From: Anodontia alba
Lineage: Eukaryota > Mollusca > Bivalvia > Lucinida > Lucinidae
Length of the DNA: 64,000 bases
Reading direction: 5' to 3'
NCBI GenBank assembly: GCA_964016985.1
Contig: OZ024830.1
Coordinates: forward strand, 64,618,190-64,682,189
This document shows, in pieces, positions 34,074-45,484 of the stretch. The notes under the pieces were generated by a model that did not search any database, was not told the DNA's origin, and saw only the letters and a program-made list of their open reading frames with translations. Made by a program: the position numbers and the translations under genes. How positions within the stretch are numbered: the first letter of the stretch is position 1; every line of letters starts with the position of its first letter.

Positions 34074-34123
34074 CTCTTTGCGTCATCTTCTTTCCGCCTG
34101 GCCTTGGCTTCTGCTGAAGCCAT
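34074..34123 (-). CDS. CUEDC1: CUEDC1-like coding exon 1 (start codon)
   Basis: Encodes residues 1-16 (MASAEAKARRKEDDAK) plus two bases of codon 17. The ATG at 34123-34121 has a good context, with A at -3 and G at +4. An in-frame TGA lies four codons upstream, so translation cannot start earlier in this exon. The donor is AG/gtaaca; its last two bases (AG) join the first base (G) of exon 2 to make Arg17. The peptide is short, charged and Ala/Lys/Arg-rich, with no signal peptide. No TATA box or CpG-rich promoter is evident upstream, so the transcription start is not placed. Confidence 0.85.
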
Positions 34124-34561
34124 CTTGAAACCTCACTCAGCTTTGGGCAAAACTGTTGTTGAAGAAATATGAAAAAGAAATTTGCCATAGAAAACAGCTT
34201 TGAGTGCATACATTAACAGTAATTGCCCATAAATTGGCATAGTCTGATCAGTGCATTCAATGACTGCTAGAAGACTACAAGCTTCTTCGGCCGTTGTGTA
34301 CAGTACACCTTCAGGAGAGGCAACTCTCTTAAAATTACTTTGCCTGACTTATGAAAAAGGGTGCATTCTAAAAAGAAAGTTTGATCCTCTCTGGAGCAAA
34401 TTCTTTATTTAAACAGAGCTGATCCCTTTTCAGAAGGGGTTTGATGTGCAGGAAACCAAATGGGAAGTCACTAGTTACATGTATCTCTCTTGAAACTAGA
34501 AATTGTGTTTGTTAAACAATGTCCCCAACCATATGCTTGCCTCTAAAGATAATACAAGGTA

Positions 34562-34850
34562 ACAAGAGCTGTCGCATGACAGCATAGCTCGCCTGTTTGC
34601 GCCTTGTCTACCTATGTTTTCACATTAACACATCAAAAGGTGTATTTAGTATTTTTATATGATTATATTCCAAATACAATATGTTTTGTGAGTCTGAATA
34701 TAAATCACACATCCCTCTATAAATTTTAATGCAAACCTATGTGTTAAATGGAACACTGACCAAGATATATTTTGAGGTTGATCATCCCATCACATTCCTG
34801 GTATTTCTCCATCAATTAGTCTTCCAGTTATTAAGCAAAATCACTGAAGT
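34562..34850 (+). mobile_element. Pearl-like element 5' end only
   Basis: ACAAGAGCTGTCGCATGACAGC then TAGCTCGCCTG (34585-34595), the same terminus as the element at 36939. No CAGGCGAGCTA 3' end follows before the unrelated 90-bp array, so it is truncated. Confidence 0.7.
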
Positions 34851-35600
34851 TGTCAAATTCAACATCGGTCGCTGTATTTATTTGTTTATTTGGTAGGCAA
34901 TTCAGCTGAATTTGGTATCTTGTGTGTGTGTGTGTTTTGGGGGGGGGGGGGGGGGGGGGGGGGGGTGGGGAATGTGCATAGATTTCTTGGGAGGAATGCT
35001 GATCTGCTAAAGCCGCTAAGTTCAACACTGTTTGTGTGTGTTGTTTTGTAGGTTTGTCGACTGATTTTTGGTATCTTGAGAGGAATGTTGATTGGCAAAA
35101 GTTGTTAAGTTCAACACCAGTCAATGTGTTTGGTTTGGGATGTGTGTCAGTTGAGTTTGGTAATGTGGGGAGGTTGATGGTCTGCTTAAGTAGCCAATTT
35201 CAATACCGGTTGGAGTGTTTAGTTTAGTAGGTATGTCGGATGAGTTTATTATCTTTGTAGGAATGGTTATGTGCTGAAATTGTTTTGTTCAACACCAGCC
35301 GGTGTGTTTAGTCTGGTAGGTGTGTCGGCTGAATTAGGTACTTTTTGAGAAATGCAGTTAAATGTGTTAAATTCAACACCAGCCAGTGTGTTTATTTTGG
35401 CTGACTTTGGTATCTTGAGAGGAATAGTGATCGGCTTAAGTTCAACACCAGTCGATGTGCATAGTTTGGTAGGTGTGTCGGCTGAATTTGGTATCTTTGA
35501 AGGAATGTTGATCTACTAAAGTTGTTAAGTTCAACACCAGTCCGTGTATTTAGTTTAGTATCTTCGGAGGAATGATGATTGGCTCAACATTTTTATTTCA
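34850..35600. repeat. Minisatellite of about 90-bp units with a 27-base G run
   Basis: About eight units of agttcaacaccagtcagtgt followed by ggtaggtgtgtcggctga and tttggtatctttgaggaat-like sequence. Within it, a (GT)n run passes into an uninterrupted G run (34939-34965). Confidence 0.85.
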
Positions 35601-36425
35601 ACACAGGCATTGAACTAAGACTGGTAAAGTAGAAGTATTTCAATAAAAGAATTTGAGCTAACTACATACATTTATTTTGGTTTCCCAAAAAATCTAGTAA
35701 AGTGGTAGATTATGAAACTGAGGGATGCATGCTCATTTAGATTTGTTTTTCAACCGCCCAGACTAGGCAAAGGATCAGCCAATCACAGGCCCTGGTGAGC
35801 AGGTGTCATTTTGCACTTCATCATTCGGACTCCGACAGTACCCTCAGTAGGGTAATCAATGCCCAGGGCCAATGTAAACTTATATGGTCTACAAGGTTGA
35901 CAAGTGTAAAATAAAAAACACATTTAGTATTCATAATAACACAAAATTGTTTTATTTCTATATACATTTACCTTTAAGGGAAATTTATGTTCCAATTATT
36001 TTGCCTTTGTGTTGTTCCTGGGGTGTTGTTATCAGACATTAAAATGGTGGAATATTTCCTAGCAAACACCTTGTCAGGCGCTAGAAAAGTAGGTAATATA
36101 TCAATAATAATACAATCAATGATACTCTCAGTGATAATTTAGAGAAAAGAAAATGATAATTTCAATGTAAACAACTCAGAAACGAACAGTAAATCACGAT
36201 TTTTATCGAGGATAAGATTTATTTGGCAAGGACCCATTACCAGTAATGGTTACTAATGATCTGTATCTGAAGACTGTAGTCAAGTATTTGGATCACTTCG
36301 GCTTCTTCAGTAGGTGCCGATATTCATGACTTCATGGTGGTTCTGGGAATACTATATACTTTTTCGGAGTAAACACTAAATGCTGGGGCCCAGCCTGTAT
36401 AGCAGCAAAAAATTGGTCTCCATCA
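35601..36425. other. No gene seen
   Basis: Mixed sequence without coding signal. Around 36345-36415, ggagtaaacactaaatgctg matches a similar stretch near 59730, marking an old dispersed repeat. Confidence 0.5.
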
Positions 36426-36429
36426 CTGG

Positions 36430-36690
36430 CTGTTGATCAGCAATATATATCATATAATAGTCCAGATCCCCACCCACTCAGTTATCAATATAGATATGGT
36501 GGATAACCTTACTTAGACATGGGTTGTTACTTTGCTGTTTCCTAGTCCTGAAACACTTTTTGCCGAGGCATCACTTTGCCATTTTGTAGAACTAATGCCA
36601 ACCAAAAATATGCCGGTACGAGGAATCGCGTCACCTCCGGATGCGAGAGAAAATCGATTGTTTTCTTCGTTCACAGTCTGGTGCAGGATC
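36430..36690 (+). repeat. Dispersed repeat C, plus-oriented copy
   Basis: From tagtccagatccccacccac through gggttgttactttgctgttt to atgcgagagaaaatcgattg. An inverted copy lies at 46960-47215. Two opposing open frames here are shadows of one another and not supported as genes. Confidence 0.75.
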
Positions 36691-37021
36691 TCGGCCACCC
36701 TGCAAACAATCAAACCAAACACAGGTTTATAAGGTGTTTTTTGATTGGTCAAAATTTTCCGCTTGGATTGTGTCAACAACAAGAAAGATGTCAGCGGAGG
36801 AAATCTACCAATTAACAGAACAGATGGCGACACTGAATGCGCAGCAAATTTTTGCAGAGGAAAATATTTTAGATGGGCATTTGTTAAGCATGTTATTAAT
36901 ATTTTTTTTTTTTTTGCAGATTCAAATAATAATAATAAACAAGAGCTGTCGTAAGACAGCGTAGCTCGCCTGCTGGGTACATTTTATATTGTAACATTTT
37001 TATCATTAAGCCATATAATAT

Positions 37022-37036
37022 AGGTCACACTGACCT
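37022..37036. promoter_or_regulatory. Consensus AGGTCA-nnn-TGACCT site in the host element
   Basis: AGGTCACACTGACCT, perfect half-sites with a 3-bp spacer, in the first unit of the 36939 element. Function not shown. Confidence 0.4.
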
Positions 37037-37113
37037 AGATGTATTTGTATGTAAATCATTTTGTCACATAGATATAATAATCCAGGTATGACAATTCTCC
37101 ATGAAATAGTAAT

Positions 37114-38826
37114 ACAAGAATTCCGTGGAAGGCGTCATCGCACCTGCTGGGGCAAAAGTCACAGGAGCCACAATCAGAACGTGGTTATTAAATAAGTTTA
37201 TTTCATTCTTAGCAGTGCTTACTTGGAAAACTGGGTTGAAAAAGTGCAATGAGGTGAAGCACTATGCAAGGTTTAGTGGTTGTAGGCCTTATATTTGAGG
37301 AGATACCGAACATCAACATAAAATGTGTCGAAGTCACTGGAGTGCACAATATAGGTCAAGGTCACCAGGTCTAGGTACATGCTGAGTCAGTACATCGAGA
37401 AGAAGTGCTATATAAGGTTTGGTGGTTGAAGGCCTTACAGTTGATGACATATGAAAGGGTGACTTAAAAGATGTAAAAGTCAATGGAGCGCGAAATATAG
37501 GTCAAGGTCAACCAGTGAAGGTACCTGCTGAGTCCGTACATTGAGGAGAAGCACTATGCAAGGTTTGATGGTTGTAGGCCTTACAGTTGAGGAGATATTG
37601 AACGTTGACGTAAAATGTGTAAAAGGCACTGGACCGCAAAAAATAGGTCAAGGTCACTGGGTCAAGATACCTGCCGAGTCAGTACATCTAGGAGAAGCAC
37701 TATGCAAGGTTTGGTGGCTAGAGGTCTTACACTTGAGGAGATCTGGAACATTGACGTAAATTATGTCAAAGTCACTGCAGCCAAAATATAGGTCAAGGTC
37801 ACCAGGTCAAGGTATCTGCCAAGTCAGTACATTGAGAAGAAGCACTTTGCAAGGTTTGATGGTTGTAGGCCTTATAGTCGAGGAGATATCGAACGTCGAC
37901 GCAAAATATGTCAAAGTCACTGGAGCGCAAAATATAGGTCAAGGTCACCGGGTCAAGGTACCTGCCAGGTCAGTACATCTAGGAGAAGCATTATGCAAGG
38001 TTTGGTAGTTGTACGCCTTATAGTTGAGAAGATCTGGAACGTCAACGCAAATTGTGTCAAAGTCAATGGAGCGCAAAATATAGGTCAAGGTCACTGGGTC
38101 AACATACCTGCCAAGTCAGGAGGTCAGGGAGATGTGTCATGCAAGGTATGATGGTTGTTGTAGAATTGTAGTTGATTAGAATACTAACTTCGACGTAAAT
38201 GTCGAACTTCGACATAACAGAACTGTTAACAGACAGACGGACGGATGAATGGACAGACGAATGGAAAAGCGGGCACCCATGTCGCAAAGTCGGGAGGTCA
38301 GGGAGATGTTTCATACAAGGTTTGATGGTTGTTTAGTTTTGTAGTTGATTAGAATACTAACTTTGACATAAATGTCGAACTTCGACATAACAGAACTGTT
38401 AACAGACGGACAGACGGACGGATGAACAGACAGACAAATGGAAAAGTGGGCACCTATGTCGCAAAGTCAGGAGGTCAGGGAGATGTTTCATGCAAGGTTT
38501 GATGGTTGTTTAGTCTTGTAGTTGATTAAAATACTAACTTTGACATAAATGTCGAACTTCGACATAAATGTTGACAGACGGACGGACGAATGGACAGACA
38601 TACGGAAAAGCGGACGCCTATGTCGCAAAGTCAGGAGGTCAGGGAGATGTTTCATGCAAAGTTTGATGGTTGTTTAGTCTTGAAGTTGATTAGAATACTA
38701 ACTTTGACATAAATGTCGAATGTCGACATAAATGTTGACAGACGGACGGACGGACGGACTGACGGACGGACGGACGGAAAATCTGACGCCTATATCGCAC
38801 CCTGCTACAAGCAGGTGCGATAAAAA
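37114..38826 (+). mobile_element. Pearl/Helentron-like element, ATCGCACCTGC family (copy 2)
   Basis: Same termini and hairpins as copy 1 at 20083, and closely similar throughout, but lacking about 300 bp near the 5' side (tgaaaaa joins directly to gtgcaatgagg). Different flanks (aatagtaat and ataaaaggc) show it is a separate insertion, here into the 36939 host element. The 3' terminal GCAGGTGCGAT is at 38811-38821. Confidence 0.88.
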
Positions 38827-38858
38827 ATAAAAGGCAAAATCACTGAAGCATGAAATAT

Positions 38859-38873
38859 AGGTCACAATGACCT
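38859..38873. promoter_or_regulatory. Consensus AGGTCA-nnn-TGACCT site
   Basis: AGGTCACAATGACCT in a unit of the host element; the identical sequence recurs at 39115-39129. Function not shown. Confidence 0.4.
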
Positions 38874-39114
38874 AGATATAGTAAGTGGTCATTCATTGGG
38901 TCACATGGAACTAATATCCCAGGTGTGACATTAATCCAACAAATAGTATTCAAGATATAAGGCAAAATCACTGAACCATGAAATATAGGTCACACCAACA
39001 GAGATATATTTTGACGTCAATAATCGGGTCACAAGGAACTAATATCCCAGGTGTGACATTTAGCCAACAAATAGTATTCAAGATATAAGGCAAAATCACT
39101 GAACCATGAAATAT

Positions 39115-39129
39115 AGGTCACAATGACCT
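39115..39129. promoter_or_regulatory. Consensus AGGTCA-nnn-TGACCT site
   Basis: AGGTCACAATGACCT in the next-but-one unit; the unit between has the decayed form aggtcacaccaacagag. Function not shown. Confidence 0.4.
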
Positions 39130-39255
39130 AGATATAGTAAGTGGTCATTCATTGGGTCACATGGAAGTAATATCCCAGGTGTGACATTTATCCAACAAAT
39201 AGTATTCAAGATATAAGGCAAAATCACTGGACCGTGAAATCTAGGTGACCATGGT

Positions 39256-39270
39256 AGGTCACCATGACCT
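39256..39270. promoter_or_regulatory. Consensus AGGTCA-nnn-TGACCT site
   Basis: AGGTCACCATGACCT with a different spacer, preceded by the inverted pair ggtgaccatggtaggtcacc. Function not shown. Confidence 0.4.
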
Positions 39271-40329
39271 TCACTCTCTTACACTTAAACCGATGTCACA
39301 TAGTTAGCTGATGTATAACCAGTTGTGTCTATAACCTGTAGGCATATAAGATTTTACAAATGTGTCCTAGATTTTGACCCCTAGCCCCACTCTAAGGCCC
39401 ACCCTGAGGTATGAACCCAGGGGTATGTTCTTTTGGAATCTCAGAAGACTCCTCCAGGTACAGTACAAGTTTCGCGAAGGTTATATCGTTCGCGCTCCAC
39501 GATAAAAAATTTTGCTCGTTAGCACGAAACAAGCGTGGGATGAGCGTGGGTTTAGCGTGGGTTTTGCGCAAAGCGTGAAGAATGGAACGCGAGGTTACGT
39601 AATCGTAGCGCGAAACGTATTACTGGCACGAGCGTGACAAGCGTGGAAAGGATTAACAACAGTAGTAAAATATTTCTATCACGGTACTTTTGCAGTAGAT
39701 TTTGATCCAGAAGTTCTCATTCTGTTGACAGAAAACCACAGCACAATAAATAAAATTGCACATTATCTACATGTATGTGTGGACGCGCAACCTGAGCTGA
39801 GTCTTCCTTGTTTTATATCATTTCGCTTATTTGTGATCTCAATGCCTACGCGACAAATACAAATTGTCCGTCGGGAAATTGAGATTCCCCTTCAACTTAA
39901 TTAATGCCCAGTCGGGGAAGTATTTCACAATCTGGCAATAAAATGTTTCTTTTTTTTTTTTTTAGCGGTTTAGATGAGTTATTGCATATGCCACCAGCAT
40001 GTACAGCCCGACGTTAACCAGAGTTCCTTGGTGTAATTTGACGAAATACCTGGCCGATTTTTATTTATTTGTTTTTCCATCATATAGTACAGTCAGCGTG
40101 GAGGTTATATCGCCCATTCTCATGCGGATGCGTAAGTTGATCTGAGTCTGCACTAGTCGCAAAAGTCTCATTGTACCGAATCGCCGCACTCCGTGTCCCC
40201 AAAAATTAGGTTCATTCCCTTGTTCTCTTAAAATATTTACCAAAGTTGCAATGATACGCCACCAGACGACGACACACAATTCTGGGACGTTCGCATTTCC
40301 AGTATAGATTACAAAAATACAAGTGGAGA

Positions 40330-41580
40330 TACCCGGAAGATGCAACAGTCACATTCCCTTGCCCCGCATGAAGAAACCGCGTGCTCGTAACGGTAACGTC
40401 TCGAGAAATCGAGGCGGACACCGCTAAGAGAAAAACACACTTATGTGCGTTAAATTATAGAGAATTTTTTTCGTCAGAACTGCATATGAAACTGGCATGT
40501 ATAAAAAGTAGAACCTAAGTATTGGGACAGAAAGGCCTATGCAAAGTGTAGACACAGATCAGACGCCGCAGAGAAAAGGGGAATGGAACTAGTGAGGGCG
40601 AACAGGGAACACGGAAATTTGGAAACACTTTTAGGACATAAGACGTGCGACCAGTGAAGACTCAGATCATCTTCCGATGCAAGGGCGGTCAGATTTTGCC
40701 GGTTGTGGTGACAAACAGGCATGTACATGTAAACTTCAGTTCTTGAAGAGATTACAAATCTCTGGTTAAATACATCACTGTTTCAGTGAAGGTTTAAATG
40801 CGTTCTGTGGCGTCTGATCTGGGTCTACACTGTTTGCTCAGGCATGTCTGTCCGAATACGTAGAGTAAGTACGGAAATTAGATCAAATCGAACCCCTTTC
40901 AGAAATCATCCTGGATCCGCCCCTGATTCATAAAAAAAAATGCTGTGTTCGACTCGTAAAGTTCATTATCAAGGCATATGCAATTAGCTCCCTTTAACAG
41001 TAAAACCCAGAGTGAGGGCCTTACCCCGGATTTACCAGGGTATAAATAAATATTGGCAGTTATTCTTTTACATCATCTATATATTGAGAACATTAGGATT
41101 ATTAAAATACACAGAAAATGCAAGTCACAAAGCAACATTCTTTCCCTTGCCCCGCATGAAGAAACCACGTGCTCGCAGCGGTAACGTCACGTGAAATCGT
41201 GGCGGGAAACCGCTTCGGGAGAAAAACACAACTTCATTTATAGAGCCTTTTCCCGTCAGAAATGTACACAAAACTGGACGTATTAAAAATATAAAGAACC
41301 TAAGTATTGGAACAGATAGGCCTATGCAAACAGTGCAGACCCAAACTGGATGCCGCAGAGAACAAGGGAATGAAACTAATTTGGGGGAACAGGAATCATG
41401 ACAATTTGGAAAACACTTTTAGGACGATGAGACCTGTGCGACCAGTGAATACTAAGATCAACCTGCGAATCAGTCTTCGTTGTTTGTATGAGCTTCTTTG
41501 GCCTCTGGGCTTTTCAAGATCATTCTCCGAGTGTATGCTTTTCTTAATTAAAGCCAATATTGGTGTCTTCAGAAGGTGTC
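40330..41580 (-). repeat. Dispersed repeat A, inverted copy
   Basis: Collinear reverse complement of 14370-15500, again with two direct modules (40330-40610 and 41130-41400) containing gaagaaaccgcgtgctcgta / gaagaaaccacgtgctcgca and a centre with ggatccgcccctgattcat. Similar but clearly diverged. Confidence 0.75.
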
Positions 41581-41606
41581 TTTCACCTTCAAGCTAATGA
41601 CAATTC

Positions 41607-41771
41607 AGATGAGTGAGTGAGTGTTTTACGTCCAACTAACAGTTAGGTCATGGAGAGATGGGGGCCTTGGTTTAAAGTCTCATATGAAAGACTGAAGAAG
41701 CCTGGGATCGAACTCATGACCCCTGCATGGGTTACAAGGCGAGCAGCTTTACCACTACACCACTGACTCCG
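41607..41771 (-). mobile_element. tRNA-derived SINE, Thr(TGT)-like head
   Basis: The minus-strand head GGAGTCAGTGGTGTAGTGGT, anticodon-region CCTTGTAACCC and box B GAGTTCGATCCC are followed by gttggacgtaaaacactcac. The (cact)n-like tail at 41610-41630 is typical of molluscan SINEs. Confidence 0.8.
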
Positions 41772-42966
41772 AGGCACCCTTTCCTAATATATCATACTGT
41801 TAAATATTTTATAAATGGGTCGCAGATATTGCACCATGCCCCGCCACTATACTAACATCAAGCAAGTGTCATAACTCTGTTAATAAATTAATAAAGTTTC
41901 AAGAAAATATCTTGAATTGTTTTCAAGTTACAGAGCGAACACAAATATATTACAGAAATCACTATGATATTCTCGATGTTGAAAGGGCCATGACTCCAAA
42001 AGTAGGCTCACTCATCAACATATATGAAAGAAAAGAAGGGCAGTTGTCAGTTTCTGCTGAAATGATTAACAGCTACCCACTATATAAAGCAAGCTTCTTA
42101 GATAGCCCTGAGTCCACAGACGGTGCATACTGTATGATCATCGAAGGGTCTGATCCTCGGGGGCGGGGGTCCTATATATGGCATAGTACGGATGTGCGTG
42201 CCGAATAGCCCCCTTTTTCAGCACTGCCAGGTATATGATTGGCCCCCTTTTTTCAACAAAAAGTATATGAATGGCCCGATTTTTCTGGTTTCCTATGTGA
42301 AAGGGCCCATTTTTCTGACATCCTGGTATATGCACATGTTTTTCGCTCAGAGATTTTTCGAGGCTGCTTATCCTCTTGGTATTACATGAATTGACTGTGA
42401 TATTTGTGTAACAACCAGCAAAAAAGTGGGTACAAAAAAATCAAAGAATAGGTCAACATTTTAGATGATCAAGTATATGAATGGGTCCATTTTTTTTCAA
42501 AGGCGGGTATATGAAAAGGGTAGGTTTTGAAAAATTGGCTTGCACACCCGTACCAAAATTACTCCAAAGTTACCACCCCCTCCCCCACCCCAAGGTCTGA
42601 TCAGAATGTGCTATTGCAGTCGCACTGTTGATCCCGCTTTGGACAGTCCGGCTATCGAAGGTTAATACGATCAGCGAATGCTCTGATCAGAATGTGCAGT
42701 TGCGCAGACTCACCCGAGTATTCGCTTGTCGCACAAGACGTTTTGTTACATCCAGAGATTACAAGAGGTACATCTGATTAGCGAAGGCTCTGATCAGACT
42801 ACTGATGTGCAGGTTCAGAGTGTGCATGCTGACCTGACTCTTCATACAAATTTTATTGTTGGTTTTGCCATACACACACTCGCGTGCGTAGTGTTTGTGC
42901 AAACCTTTACGCAGCACTCTGAGTAAAATTTTCAACAGGCATTTTGAAATGTTTTTCTCATTCTTC

Positions 42967-43015
42967 AATTTGACATTTCATGCAAATTGTCTCCATTGCA
43001 TGAAATGTCAAATCC
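42967..43015. repeat. Palindrome around ttgcatgaaatgtcaaat
   Basis: ttgacatttcatgcaa pairs with ttgcatgaaatgtcaa across a 9-base loop; a third direct copy of the right arm follows at about 43025-43042. Confidence 0.85.
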
Positions 43016-43094
43016 TGTTTTCTATTGCATGAAATGTCAAATCTGCTGTTTTCTGGGAAATAAAAAAAAATAACCGTTTATTTGTCGTCTATTG

Positions 43095-43250
43095 AATTAG
43101 CCCTGAGTGGTAATCCAGAAATTTCGTGTTCGATACCCGGGAGCACCAAGTGTTGTGTCCTTGAGCAAGACACCTTATCTTCATAACTTAGCATTGGTTT
43201 CTACCCAGGAAGACTCTGCCTAGAATGTGCGCAAGGGTATATAATATATA
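43095..43250 (+). mobile_element. SINE-like remnant
   Basis: A box-B-like GTGTTCGATACCC is followed by the hairpin gtgtccttgagcaagacacc, a motif common downstream of tRNA heads in animal SINEs. Box A is decayed (gccctgagtggtaatcc). Confidence 0.55.
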
Positions 43251-43614
43251 TCATTCTGAAGACGCTTCCCCGCCGATGCTAGATTTATATGTGCGTCTGT
43301 TTTATTCGTTAAATAAATTGAGGTCTTGGTTTTGCATATCGGATGCTGAAGTCACAAAAACAGAACACTTTACATGAGAACGAAAGTTCTGAAGAATACT
43401 CTGTAAGCCTTTAAATATAATGTTTTAAATGTATATACTGGAAGCAAATAACATAACATAATATTTATTTGTACCGTGATAAATGCTGGGCAAAGTCCTC
43501 ACACTGCAGGTTTTACTGTTTTAAGGGAGCTAACTGCAATTGACTAAAGGGAGCGGGAGCTAACTGCAATTGCTTTACGAGTCGGGGCCCATCCGAAATG
43601 GGATGAAGAGGGGG

Positions 43615-43815
43615 CAGGCTTATTACATTAGCGGTTAACCAGATCACTGAACACCCTTCCATCAGAAACTTGTAACTGCCAATCTTGAAGCAGCAGACAG
43701 AGCGAATGACCATAGCAAATACATGTGTGTTTACTAATAAACCGCACAATCTGTAGGGATCAAGAATCAAATCCGCGATCAGGTCTCGCGTTCTATTCCC
43801 GCCGGTGCGATAACA
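43615..43815 (-). mobile_element. SINE body copy (same family as 16083-16389)
   Basis: The minus strand carries catttgctatggtcattcgc-like sequence, gcagttacaagtttctgatg and the gttaaccgcta block. A matching copy is at 17845-18005. Confidence 0.65.
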
Positions 43816-45484
43816 TTCTTTCCAATAAAGTCAGTGCTAACAACTTATAGTCCGAAAGGAGGCATATCATATTTGCGAGAGAGAGAGAGATAGAGATAGA
43901 GAGAGAGTCCACCCATTTTAGGTGTATCCGGCTATTAGATTTAGGTATTGCTAGAGAATAATGGCTAAACTGTTTTGTTTTTTTTTTGTTGTTGTTTTTT
44001 TGCAAATAGTGAAGACCCTGATCAGATGCCGCGTTCTATAATCTCGGTATGACTTAAATAATTTATGTTGAAAGAGACATAAGACATCAAATCACCAGCA
44101 TCATTAAGTGGTGATTTAAATGGACAGCCCTAACCCTGGTCCAGTCATCATGAGATACCGCCGAGGCCTCGATTCGAGAAGTGTAGATACCTTTCAGCCT
44201 GTCCGTTTCTGCCTCCCATGACAAATGAAATGTATCCATACTCCTTAAGGCCTCCCTTAATACTTGAAGCGCTCAGCACATTCAGCAGACGGCATTTTCA
44301 TATTTTTTTCTTTATTTTCCAGTGCAAATAATGGGGCAAATAAGGCGTGACATTACATATGGACCGTTTGCTGGGCAGACGATTCACATGAAAAGTTCAG
44401 CCTTCTTGCTGTAAAATACTGAAAACAGATCGGCATCTGCTCTAAAATTTTCTGCAGCGCTCCAGAGGTTCAAGCAGTTTTCTTGGCAGCAGCAGCACGT
44501 GCTAACCTTGAAAATAATGGGTGAAAGGCGGGAATTTCCGACTTAGGAAGAGAAGCATGATAAATTGGTAAACAAACAATAAGATGATTTGAAAAGGGAC
44601 ATTTCCGCTGCTAAAGTGACACGGGAAAAATGAGCCAGCCTGAATATAGAATTTGTCAGGTTTATGGGAAAACGTGATTGTCGGCATCTGTACATTCTGC
44701 TAAGATTCTTCTATGGACCGTGTAGAATACGTAAGGTGAACAACGAAGACCCTGACCAGATTGTGCAGATTGTTTTGGGGCTTCGCTTTGGGAAGAATAA
44801 AATTACAACTAAAACACATTACTTTGTAGTTTATTTATGTTCTGACTAAACATAATAAGTCAATTATAAATCATTATTCTATTTTGTTGTACATGTATGT
44901 TAGGAGAAATTTGCACATACTTTTTTTATATTCAAAATTTTACGTTCAGATAACTCGAGCATTTTTACCTGAGACTGCATAAGGTGAGCCTGGATAAGAG
45001 TGGAAGCTAGCGCGAGCGTGATCGTTTTCACGCTGCATGATATCCCAGCGCGGATTTAGCGTGGGTTTAGCGCGGGTTTAGCGTGGGATAAGCGCGGGAA
45101 TAGCGTGGGATTTAATCTTTTCCGCGATCGCGCATTAGAGCGAACGATATAACCATCGTGAAAGCTGTACTGTACCCAAATTCTAAATATGAATGCTCTA
45201 TGAGGAGTGAAAGTCAAGATATAAGAATTTGAAAAACTTTAACACAGTATTACAAAGGTGTCCTAGATTCTGACCCCTAGCCCCACCCAGGGGCATGAAC
45301 CCAGGGGTTTATTCTCTTGGAATCTCAGAAGACCCTCAAAGGTACCTAAGTTCCAAATTTGATGCCTCTGTGAGGAGTGACTGTTGAGATATAAGCATTT
45401 GAAAAACTTTAACGCAGTGTGACGGGAACGGGAACGCAAACGACCGGGGTGACTACAATGAGCTCGTACAGGCGAGCTAAAAAC

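Larger units (their letters stand above)
2271..34123 (-). other. CUEDC1: CUEDC1-like gene locus (7 coding exons seen, 3' end off window)
   Basis: Coding exons on the minus strand are 34123-34074, 30765-30678, 26373-26206, 12155-11334, 8446-8242, 4292-4215 and 2390-2271. Every junction is AG/GT and the phases fit (2,0,0,0,1,1), giving 510 uninterrupted codons. Seen: CUE domain at about residues 47-90, PPSY at 124-127, RNWNPPMLGNLPDDFLR at 221-237, an Arg/Ser-rich stretch at about 274-360, QYLEDERLAIMLQN at 412-425, and a C-terminal block ending QLKQMGK. The order matches vertebrate CUEDC1. CUE domains bind ubiquitin; the cellular role of CUEDC1 is not firmly known. The human protein is about 386 residues, so this one is longer, mainly through exon 4. 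The last exon(s), expected to carry the basic RRKLFELAR-like end, lie at coordinates below 1. Intron 3 is 14 kb and intron 2 is 4.3 kb; both are full of transposons. Confidence 0.93.
39462..45171. mobile_element. DNA element with 35-bp TIRs, GTAC target duplication and GCGTGGG iterons
   Basis: The left end AGTACAAGTTTCGCGAAGGT and the inverted right end AGTACAGCTTTCACGATGGT belong to 35-bp TIRs matching at 30 positions, both continuing into GGTTATATCGTTCGC. GTAC flanks each side (39458-39461, 45172-45175). Just inside both ends are GC-rich iterons agcgtgggttta / agcgcgggtttag. The interior has repeat A (inverted), two SINE-like pieces and others. No transposase frame. The host unit reads across it. 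Confidence 0.8.
36939..45484 (+). mobile_element. Pearl/Helentron-like host element, TAGCTCGCCTG family, with two insertions
   Basis: 5' ACAAGAGCTGTCGTAAGACAGC-type end with TAGCTCGCCTG (36962-36972) exactly complements 3' CAGGCGAGCTA (45469-45479). The tract gacgggaacgggaacg lies before the 3' end. Removing nested elements 37114-38826 and 39462-45171 leaves about 1.1 kb of units with ggcaaaatcactgaaccatg and ataggtcacaatgacctaga, plus a second unit type with gtcctagattttgacccctag. Confidence 0.85.

Noticed and set aside
41912..42208. 98-residue plus-strand frame that looks protein-like
   Set aside because: It overlaps a dispersed repeat (gttttcaagttacagagcga with agggccatgactcc) of a type common in bivalve intergenic DNA, and no domain or splice structure is seen.
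14370..43815. A possible large chromosomal inversion, since repeats A and the SINE body occur in inverted orientation at 14-18 kb and 40-44 kb
   Set aside because: In a single inversion duplication the order would be mirrored; here A precedes the SINE body at both places, so they are independent insertions.
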